DNA from: Candidatus Pelagibacter sp.
GTDB lineage: Bacteria; Pseudomonadota; Alphaproteobacteria; Pelagibacterales; Pelagibacteraceae
Direction: 5' to 3'
Assembly (NCBI GenBank): GCA_013204495.1
Contig: JABMNQ010000023.1
Coordinates: 1-8,427, forward strand
Length of the DNA stretch: 8,427 nucleotides
Part shown: one piece after another, positions 1-5,797 of the stretch
Numbering within the stretch: the stretch's first letter is position 1
How the letters are laid out: every line of letters starts with the position of its first letter
The notes under the pieces: model-generated
The model's input: only the letters and a program-made list of their open reading frames with translations
Told to the model about the DNA's origin: nothing
The model's database searches: none
Position numbers and translations under genes: made by a program

Positions 1-275
1 AAATTATTCAAATAGCAAAACAAAAAAAAATAGAAGTAATTTTGGCTGGAATGATAGCTCCAACAACACATGGATCTAGTTATAAAAAAAAGTTTGATAA
101 TATCTATCCAAACTTAGCTAAAAAATATGATTTAGATTTAATACCCTTTTTATTAGAAGGGGTAGCTTTAAAACCTGAGCTTAACCAAGATGATGGTATG
201 CATCCAAATGAAAATGGAACTTTAATTATAAGTGATACACTTACAAAAAGTATCATCAGTTTAATAAAAAATTAA
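1..275 (+). CDS. tesA: TesA-type SGNH arylesterase/thioesterase, C-terminal part (5' end outside window)
   Basis: The frame is open from the first base (codons from position 3), so the last 90 residues are visible and the true start lies upstream; the TTG at 42 is internal. The sequence tracks the end of E. coli TesA (thioesterase I / lysophospholipase L1) closely: a YPNLAKKYDLDLIPFLLEGV stretch followed by DDGMHPNENG, which carries the catalytic Asp and His of the SGNH triad (D-x-x-H). The nucleophile Ser block (GDS) and the oxyanion Gly/Asn blocks would be upstream of the window. Family members are usually periplasmic, with a signal peptide, and hydrolyse acyl-CoAs, lysophospholipids or aryl esters; the signal peptide cannot be checked here. 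The stop codon shares the bases TTAA with the stop of the convergent yghX gene. Family is fairly sure, exact substrate is not. Confidence 0.85.
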   Translation, partial: IIQIAKQKKIEVILAGMIAPTTHGSSYKKKFDNIYPNLAKKYDLDLIPFLLEGVALKPELNQDDGMHPNENGTLIISDTLTKSIISLIKN

Positions 276-1168
276 AGTAAATTTTTATTAAAAAAATCTA
301 CTGTTCTTGACCAAGCAAGAGTTGCATTTTTCTCATCATATCTTGGTGTCGAGTCGTTGTGAAATCCATGGTTACAGTCTTTGTAAATATGTGATGTGTA
401 ATCTTTTTTATTAATTTTTAAAGCATCTTCATAAGCGGGCCACCCTTTGTTAATTCTTTCATCTAATTCTGCAAAGTGAAGAAGTAAAGGTGATTTAATT
501 CTTGGCACATCCTCAGCATTTGCTTGGCTACCATAAAAAGGAACTGATACAGATAACTCAGGATACGCAACAGCTAAAGCATTACAAACACCTCCACCGT
601 AACAAAAACCAACAGCACCAATCTTCTGTGTAGTTTCAGAATGGTTATATAAAAATTCAAAACCATTAAAAAAATCATTTAATAGTTTTTCCCTATCAAT
701 TTTGCCTTGCATCTCTTTACCGTCAGCGTCATTGCCAGGATAACCTCCAATAGAACTAAGTCCATCTGGGGCAAGTGCTATAAAACCAGCTTTTGCAACT
801 CTTCGAGCCACATCTTTAATATAAGGATTTAAACCTCTGTTCTCATGAACCACAAGAACGGCGGCAGTTTTTTCTGTAACATTTGATGGCTTTACATAAT
901 AGCCTTCAATTTTTCCATTTCCATTAGGACTGTCGTAGGTAATATTATTTGCTTTAATTTCAGGATCGTTAAAACTTACCTGTTCTGCAAATACATAATT
1001 TGGAGATAAACTATCAAAAACACTCATAGCCGTTACACCAACTGCTGTATATTTTCCAATATTTTTTAAAAATTCTCTTTTAGTTATTTTTCCATGAGCA
1101 TAATAGTCATAGAGTTCTAAAATTTTTTGATCAAAGTCTTTTGCGGTTAATTTTTTTTTATCACTCAT
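272..1168 (-). CDS. yghX: YghX-type dienelactone hydrolase family protein
   Basis: A 298-residue protein that resembles E. coli YghX from end to end, including its N-terminal module (LTAKDF...YDYYAHGKITKREFLKN). It is an alpha/beta hydrolase of the dienelactone hydrolase family with a cysteine nucleophile: GFCYGG around Cys189, acid Asp236 in FAELDERIN, His267 in NHGFHN, and the HENRG block (Glu109) that in dienelactone hydrolase positions the Cys. Residues 29-62 look like a Tat-type signal with Lys-Arg in place of Arg-Arg (TKREFLKN), then a hydrophobic stretch ending in VFA, but it sits about 28 residues in from the start; export is therefore possible, not shown. Natural substrate of YghX proteins is unknown. 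It lies 40 bp downstream of the sbtA-like gene on the same strand and is probably co-transcribed. No Shine-Dalgarno sequence precedes the ATG. Confidence 0.9.
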   Translation of the reverse strand: MSDKKKLTAKDFDQKILELYDYYAHGKITKREFLKNIGKYTAVGVTAMSVFDSLSPNYVFAEQVSFNDPEIKANNITYDSPNGNGKIEGYYVKPSNVTEKTAAVLVVHENRGLNPYIKDVARRVAKAGFIALAPDGLSSIGGYPGNDADGKEMQGKIDREKLLNDFFNGFEFLYNHSETTQKIGAVGFCYGGGVCNALAVAYPELSVSVPFYGSQANAEDVPRIKSPLLLHFAELDERINKGWPAYEDALKINKKDYTSHIYKDCNHGFHNDSTPRYDEKNATLAWSRTVDFFNKNLL

Positions 1169-1208
1169 GATATTTATTTTAATTTTATCTTAAAGATATT
1201 CAAGTAAT

Positions 1209-2168
1209 TTAACTTACAAAGATTTTGGCTAACCAAGTATAAAATGGAATACCTATTAAAATATTAATTGGAAAAGTTATGCCTAAAGAAATACCAAAAT
1301 ACAATGATGGATTAGCTTTAGGAATAGAAAATTTTAAGGCTGCAGGTACCGCTATATAAGAAGCGCTAGCCGCTAATACCATTAATAAAATTGTGTCTCC
1401 TAATTGAATATTGAAAAACTTTGCAATTAATAAAGCAATCAGCGCATGAATTGGTGGGCTAAAAACACCATATAAAATAGGAACGATAGATTTTTTAATT
1501 AATACTTTAATATTTTTGGCAACTTGCAGACCCATATCTAGAAGAAAAAATGCCAACATTCCTTTAAATAAATCAATAGAGAAGGGTGCCATCATTCTTT
1601 CACCGTTATTACCACTTAAAAATCCAATTACCATTGCACCAATTAATAATAATTGAGCTCCGTCCTTTAGAGAATCTTTTACAAGAACACGTGTTGGAGT
1701 TTTTTTCTCTTTAGCCTTATCGTACATGCTTGCACGGTTACCAAAATAAATAGCAATAATGATTGCAGGAGATTCCATAAGAACCATGGCAGCTGCCATG
1801 TGACCACCATAAGTAATGCTTTGAATATCTAAAAATTGACTAGCAGTTATGAAAGTTACTGCACTTACAGAGCCATATGTCGCAGCAATTGCAGCAGCAT
1901 CATATCTCCCTAACTTTTTCTTTAATAAATTATAACCAATTATTGGAATTAAAACTGCTAGAAAAATTGCAATACATAAAGTGATAACAATTTCTTGATT
2001 AAGACCAGATTTACTTAAAGCAAAACCTCCTTTAAGACCAATGCCCATTAGTAAATATAAAGATAGAAATTTTGTTAAAGGTTCTGGAATTGTTAAATTA
2101 GATCTTATTAATCCAGCAAATATGCCAAATATAAAAAAGAGAATTGCAGGATCTAATAAGTTTTGCAT
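1209..2168 (-). CDS. SbtA-family (sodium-dependent bicarbonate transporter family) permease
   Basis: A 319-residue, strongly hydrophobic protein with about ten membrane segments in two halves separated by a short charged loop (residues 145-168, with the run KAKEKK). Landmarks of the SbtA (formerly DUF897) family are visible: the N-terminal IPEPLTKFLSLYLLMGIGLKGG block, the small-residue YGSVSAVTFITA block (98-109), MVLMESPAIIIAI (128-140), and a C-terminal AASASYIAVPA...PKANPSLYFG block (266-292) matching the second substrate/sodium-site half of cyanobacterial SbtA. The central loop is much shorter than in cyanobacterial SbtA, which explains the smaller size. Known members import bicarbonate with sodium; whether this one does is an inference, since the key block reads SAVT where cyanobacterial SbtA has SGST. 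No SbtB-like regulator gene is next to it. yghX follows 40 bp downstream; a truncated gene lies divergently upstream. Confidence 0.85.
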   Translation of the reverse strand: MQNLLDPAILFFIFGIFAGLIRSNLTIPEPLTKFLSLYLLMGIGLKGGFALSKSGLNQEIVITLCIAIFLAVLIPIIGYNLLKKKLGRYDAAAIAATYGSVSAVTFITASQFLDIQSITYGGHMAAAMVLMESPAIIIAIYFGNRASMYDKAKEKKTPTRVLVKDSLKDGAQLLLIGAMVIGFLSGNNGERMMAPFSIDLFKGMLAFFLLDMGLQVAKNIKVLIKKSIVPILYGVFSPPIHALIALLIAKFFNIQLGDTILLMVLAASASYIAVPAALKFSIPKANPSLYFGISLGITFPINILIGIPFYTWLAKIFVS

Positions 2169-2187
2169 TAATTAAATAATTTTTTAA

Positions 2188-2796
2188 GTAAGTCGTTTAA
2201 CTTTTTTACCTGATGGAGTATATGACATCGCTAAGAAAATAATACCAAAAGATAAAGAAGGATTAATTGATTGTGAAGGTCAAGTAGAAGTTATTTCAAG
2301 TATCGATTTAAACCAAAAAGATATTCCAAATGATCTTAGATGGTGTGTCTACATTGTGATTAAAACACAAAATCAATATGTTAAAATTTTTTTTAAGGAT
2401 TATGGAATGGTTACAGATTCATCTGGTAGCTATTCAGCAATATGGAGACCGTATCATTACATCGGCCTAGAACTTGCTCAATCAATATATGTAATTGCAC
2501 CTGATCAAAAAGCAACAGGACAAACTGCAAATTACAATGCAGATGTAGCAGCTTATGCAAAAAAAGATTTAAAAGTAGGTGAACGATTAGACGGAGAAGG
2601 TGGTTTTTGTGCTAGAGGAAAATTAATCACATCGAAAAAATCCAAAGAAGAAAAAATTTTACCCCTTGGCTTAACAGATGGTGCAATAGTCAAGAAAGCT
2701 ATTAATAAAGACCAATCTATAAAACTAGATGATGTAGAGTTAAACCTTCCAGAAGATGTTGTTAAAGCTAGACAATATCAATACAATTTAATCTAA
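2188..2796 (+). pseudogene. Truncated SAF-domain, homoserine-dehydrogenase-like protein (C-terminal remnant)
   Basis: The frame is open from just after a TAA at 2185 to the TAA at 2794, giving 202 residues. Its content is the C-terminal half of the roughly 430-460-residue family annotated as SAF-domain or homoserine-dehydrogenase-like NAD(P)-binding proteins: RLTFLPDGVYDIAKKI, then DLRWCVYIVI, KDYGMVTDSSG, WRPYHYIGLEL, and a SAF domain (about residues 120-187) containing KKDLKVGERLDGEGGF and LPLGLTDGA. The N-terminal Rossmann domain is missing. There is no ATG or GTG before the conserved region; the first GTG (2356) lies inside the conserved WCVYIVIK block, so translation from it would give a 146-residue fragment. 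No internal stop or frameshift is seen and conserved motifs are intact, so the truncation may be recent, or the fragment may still be made. A 10-bp inverted repeat covers the stop codon. Confidence 0.75.
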
Positions 2797-2819
2797 AATC
2801 TTAACTCTTTAGATTAAGT
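2786..2819 (+). repeat. Inverted repeat (stem-loop) spanning the stop codon of the remnant gene
   Basis: TTAATCTAAA at 2788-2797 is the exact reverse complement of TTTAGATTAA at 2808-2817, with a 10-nt loop; one wobble and one A-T pair can extend the stem to 2786/2819. It includes the TAA stop of the remnant. It could act as a weak transcription-terminating or mRNA-stabilising hairpin, but it is AT-rich and no T-run follows on either strand, so a rho-independent terminator is not supported. Confidence 0.45.
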
Positions 2820-2871
2820 AAATTAGATAAAGCTCAGTATTCATTACATCATCAAGCAACATAAGAGATAT

Positions 2872-2888
2872 TATAATTGACAATTATA
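2872..2888 (+). promoter_or_regulatory. Candidate -10 element within a 17-bp dyad upstream of the secreted hydrolase gene
   Basis: TATAATTG (2872-2879) and CAATTATA (2881-2888) form a perfect dyad around one central A. The left arm contains a consensus -10 hexamer, TATAAT (2872-2877), which would place a transcript start near 2884, about 25 nt before the ATG at 2909. The -35 position at 17-bp spacing (2849-2854, TCATCA) matches the consensus at only three of six bases. A dyad over a -10 box is an arrangement typical of operators, but AT-rich DNA produces such dyads by chance, so this is tentative. Confidence 0.35.
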
Positions 2889-2908
2889 TAGGTTTGTTAC
2901 GCTTACAA

Positions 2909-3730
2909 ATGTTAAATAAATTTAATAAAAACTTGCTATGTTTTATTTACATTTCTTTTTTTGTATTTCTTCCTCAAAATATTTTTGCTATTGAAGAAAG
3001 TATCTACATACCCTGCGAAAACAAAGAATGCAACCCAGAATGGGGACCTACGTGGATTAAGTTTTATAAAGGGGAAGAAGATAAACCAGCATTAATTTGG
3101 TATGGTGGAGGTAAAGGCACCTTTCTTAATATTGATTATCAACCAATTGATAGTTTGGTTAATAAATTTGATATTATTTTTGTAGCGTCTCCAATACCCG
3201 TTATATCTAATGCAAGTACAAAAGGTTTTCCAACGAATGCTTATAATAAGTATGCAGTTAATCGGATGAGGGAAGTAACCGAATATTATAAAAAAAAACT
3301 GAATAAACCAATTTGGATTGGTGGAACTAGTTCAGGGGGCGTCAGACTGATAGCTATTTTAGCTGGAAATGAAAAAAATAGACAGTCTGATAATTACGCA
3401 GGTTTAATTTTTGCTTCTACTTATCTTGCAAAATTGCATCAAGGACAGACTACAATGAATATTCGCACCTCTAGCATTAAATATAAAATGGATTTACCAA
3501 TTTTAATTGTTCAACATTCTAGAGATTTAAAACCTGCACAACATCCCAAACTTCAAAAAATCTTTAAAAATGCATTAGCAAAAAAAAACTCCAATAAAAC
3601 AGAACTAATGTTGTTAACTGAAGGTGATCCTGTAACGACAACTTTTGATGGTGGACACCATCATTTCTTTACTAACAAAGATGAATTTGGAAGAGTTCTT
3701 GGCAAATTTATTTTAGATAATACAAATTAA
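2909..3730 (+). CDS. Secreted alpha/beta hydrolase of unknown substrate
   Basis: Starting at the ATG at 2909 gives 273 residues; the frame extends upstream to a TTG at 2894, but the ATG gives a clean signal peptide (basic NKFNKN, hydrophobic core, cleavage probably after IFA at residue 27), so I prefer it. The mature protein has an alpha/beta-hydrolase layout: LIWYGGGKG as an oxyanion-loop-like strand, the nucleophile elbow GTSSGG with Ser141, a likely acid Asp206 in VQHSRDLKP, and His in GGHHHF (250-252) near the C-terminus. Two cysteines near the mature N-terminus (PCENKEC) could form a disulfide, which fits a periplasmic location. I do not recognise a characterised relative; esterase or peptidase activity is possible. 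It ends 16 bp from the convergent M24 gene with no visible terminator between them. Confidence 0.75.
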   Translation: MLNKFNKNLLCFIYISFFVFLPQNIFAIEESIYIPCENKECNPEWGPTWIKFYKGEEDKPALIWYGGGKGTFLNIDYQPIDSLVNKFDIIFVASPIPVISNASTKGFPTNAYNKYAVNRMREVTEYYKKKLNKPIWIGGTSSGGVRLIAILAGNEKNRQSDNYAGLIFASTYLAKLHQGQTTMNIRTSSIKYKMDLPILIVQHSRDLKPAQHPKLQKIFKNALAKKNSNKTELMLLTEGDPVTTTFDGGHHHFFTNKDEFGRVLGKFILDNTN

Positions 3731-3746
3731 CGTATTAAGTCTAACC

Positions 3747-4898
3747 CTAAAGTACTACCAAATCTAACTTTTGTTTCCCTAATCTCTCGTTACCATTCTC
3801 GGTCACTAAATAGGTTTCTCCTAAATTCATCGCTAGTTTACTGTCTGAATCCATCAAAATCATGTGCATGAAGAAGACATTACCAGGTTGGATAATGTAT
3901 GGATTACCCGTGTATAACATTGGCCAGTCCATCCAATTGGGAGAGAAGGTTGCGCCCAATGAATAACCACAAGCATTCATTCTTGCTTTATTATATCCAA
4001 GGTCATCAAAAGTTTTAGCGTGTATATCAAATACATCTCCAGCAGTTTTTCCAGGTTTTAGAGTTTTAGTACAATTGTTTAAAGCTTTAACACAAGCTTC
4101 GTGCATCTTAATATGTTTTGGATCAGCTTTTCCAATAGGAATAGTTCTAAACATTGCTGAGTGATAATGTTTATAAGTTCCAGCCCATTCAACAGTTAAC
4201 TGATCAGTTTCTGATAGAATTCTTTTCTCAGATTGATATCTGCATAACAATGCATTATGTCCCGAGCCTATAATGTATTCATTGGCCGGATAGTCACCAC
4301 CACCTTCAAAAACTACTCTTTGCATTTCAGCTAAAATCTTTGCTTCACTAGCACCAGCTTTTGCGTATTTCCACACTTCATCAAGCGCTTGATCGGCAAG
4401 CTCTGCAGCTTTTTTTATATAAACAATTTCCTCTTGAGATTTAATAACTCTATGCTTGGTGATTAATTCTGATTGATCTTCTACTTCACAATAATTTTCT
4501 AATGATTTGTTAAGTCTTAAAGCATTACGTCCCGTCATACCGTAAGCTTCATACTCAATTCCAATTTTTTTACCTTTTAAGTTCAGCTCATTTAAAATAA
4601 CTTTAAGATCATCTGTTGGATTAGACTGGTCTTTGTCTACCCAAATTCTTATATCCTCGATGTTAGATGTGTTTTGTGCTTGTCTTAAGTCTGGAGCTCT
4701 TGTTAAAAGAATAATATTTCCTTTTTGATCTAATATTAAAGTTTGAAAAAAAACATAGCCAAGGGTGTCATAGCCAGTAAGCCAAAACATAGATTCTTGT
4801 CTAAACATTAAAAGAGTATCAAGATTTTGCTCTTTCATAGATTTTAAAGTAGCTAATTTTCTTTTTTCGAATTCCTGTTTACTAAAGTGTAGTGCCAT
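3747..4898 (-). CDS. M24-family protein, creatinase/ectoine-hydrolase-like (annotated in relatives as Xaa-Pro peptidase)
   Basis: A 383-residue protein with the creatinase N-terminal domain (about 10-145, FWLTGYDTLGY) and an M24 pita-bread domain (about 150-383). The active-site blocks are recognisable but not those of a metallopeptidase: where prolidases have two Asp ligands, this has VEWAGTYKHYHSAMFRT (Glu237, Ala248); the HG-x-G-H block reads CGYSLGATFSPNW (Tyr at 312); the later region reads FFMHMIL (His345) and only the last Glu is kept (Glu361 in LGETYLV). His214 in GSGHNALLCRY aligns with the catalytic His of creatinase. Blocks such as YKHYH..MFRT, GYSLG..F.P.W and LQPG-like PG-NVFF resemble ectoine hydrolase DoeA and metal-free creatinase, so a C-N hydrolase acting on a small osmolyte or amino-acid derivative is more likely than dipeptide cleavage. 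It follows the hydratase gene after a 122-bp gap, so it may have its own promoter. Confidence 0.75.
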   Translation of the reverse strand: MALHFSKQEFEKRKLATLKSMKEQNLDTLLMFRQESMFWLTGYDTLGYVFFQTLILDQKGNIILLTRAPDLRQAQNTSNIEDIRIWVDKDQSNPTDDLKVILNELNLKGKKIGIEYEAYGMTGRNALRLNKSLENYCEVEDQSELITKHRVIKSQEEIVYIKKAAELADQALDEVWKYAKAGASEAKILAEMQRVVFEGGGDYPANEYIIGSGHNALLCRYQSEKRILSETDQLTVEWAGTYKHYHSAMFRTIPIGKADPKHIKMHEACVKALNNCTKTLKPGKTAGDVFDIHAKTFDDLGYNKARMNACGYSLGATFSPNWMDWPMLYTGNPYIIQPGNVFFMHMILMDSDSKLAMNLGETYLVTENGNERLGKQKLDLVVL

Positions 4899-5020
4899 AA
4901 TAAAAAATATAACTTTTAATGATATTAATCATAAGTAGGCTTAAATTCTATATGAACATAGTAGAACAAACCCAAATTATTGTTAATTATTAAGGCTTTT
5001 TTGAAACGATATTTTAAAAA

Positions 5021-5797
5021 TTAATGAATAATTGCTTTAACAGAGCCAAGTTGTTCTACTTTTCCAGTGTAAAGACCATTTCCCAAGATAGGCACAACAC
5101 CTACAGTTGATCCAGTAAATACATAAAAATCTTTATCAAGATTTACTTTATCTTTTTTTAATTCATTTAAAACAAATCTAAGTGAATTTAGAGGATTTAT
5201 ATAAACAGTGTTTGTGTTTCCATTAACACTTTGTTTAATTTTTTTATTAGCAATATTTGTCTTTAAGTTTCCTATATTAATTCTTTTATATTTTTTATTT
5301 TGCCCAATTAAAAATTTAACGTTAGCACCAAAGTCACTACAAAGGTCACCAAAACTAGTAATGCCTTTTTTCTTTTGTCTATAGCCAATAACCTCGATAC
5401 AGGGTGCCATATGAGAAATATGTTTTGTTATGTTTTTCATAGTAATTGACCCTTTTGATGAGAAGAAGTTTTTTTTAATCAAGTAACAAACTTCAAGTTC
5501 TATACCAAGAGTAGATTTGTTAATTTTTACTTTTTGCCCACTCTTTATAAAATTTTTTTTAAAAATTGATGCATAGAAGGGCTGCTTTTCTTTTAATTTC
5601 TTTATCATGGGTATGCCAGTTCCTGCTGCTTTAAATCCAATTATTGGATCTTTAACTTTGCTTTCACATAGTTTTCTTAGCTTTTGAGCTTCACTTAATT
5701 TTTTTGTGAATTTTGTTGGAAGAGGTGCAATTATTTTATTATTAATAAATGCATTAACTAATTTATCGGCAGTTTTTTCTAATAATGTTTTTTTCAT
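5021..5797 (-). CDS. 2-keto-4-pentenoate hydratase / FAH-superfamily enzyme (MhpD-like)
   Basis: A 258-residue soluble protein with the MhpD fold landmarks in order: GFKAAGT (54-60, cf. GxKxGxT), IELEVCYLI (99-107), CIEVIGYR (133-140), FGDLCSDFGANVKFLIG (149-165), NPLNSLRFVLNEL (201-213) and VFTGSTVGVVPI (226-237). Glu100, Glu102 and Glu135 match the three acidic metal ligands of E. coli MhpD. Family members add water to 2-oxopent-4-enoate-type enols or decarboxylate 4-oxalocrotonate in aromatic meta-cleavage pathways; no ring-cleavage dioxygenase, aldolase or acylating dehydrogenase is in the window, so the true substrate is open. Its ATG overlaps the stop of the M23 gene by 4 bp (ATGA), which indicates translational coupling and co-transcription. 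It is the last gene of the tight cluster; a 122-bp gap follows. It is unusually lysine-rich, as are its neighbours. Confidence 0.8.
   Translation of the reverse strand: MKKTLLEKTADKLVNAFINNKIIAPLPTKFTKKLSEAQKLRKLCESKVKDPIIGFKAAGTGIPMIKKLKEKQPFYASIFKKNFIKSGQKVKINKSTLGIELEVCYLIKKNFFSSKGSITMKNITKHISHMAPCIEVIGYRQKKKGITSFGDLCSDFGANVKFLIGQNKKYKRINIGNLKTNIANKKIKQSVNGNTNTVYINPLNSLRFVLNELKKDKVNLDKDFYVFTGSTVGVVPILGNGLYTGKVEQLGSVKAIIH

Noticed and set aside
42..44. TTG as the start of a 77-residue small protein
   Set aside because: The frame is open to the window edge and upstream residues still match TesA, so the gene is simply cut by the window.
1186..1198. Dyad TATCTTAAAGATA in the gap between the sbtA-like gene and yghX
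   Set aside because: Six-bp AT-rich arms with a one-base centre are expected by chance in this base composition, and it is too short for a terminator.
2356..2358. GTG as a normal start of a 146-residue intact gene
   Set aside because: In-frame homology to the full-length family continues for more than 50 codons upstream, so this GTG is internal to a truncated gene, although it could still be used.
2894..2908. TTG start for the secreted hydrolase
   Set aside because: The ATG at 2909 gives a better signal peptide and lies at a sensible distance from the candidate -10 element.
3747..4898. DMSP lyase DddP (also an M24 relative found in marine bacteria)
   Set aside because: DddP depends on a full Asp/Asp/Asp/His/Glu/Glu metal site; here most of these positions are not metal ligands, and the motifs are closer to creatinase and ectoine hydrolase.
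4899..5020. Promoter, operator or terminator in the gap before the M24 gene, including a repeated AATTATT (4975-4991) and a short ATGAT/ATCAT dyad (about 4920-4932)
   Set aside because: The gap is simply AT-rich; no -35/-10 pair with good spacing and no GC-containing hairpin with a T-run was found on the minus strand.
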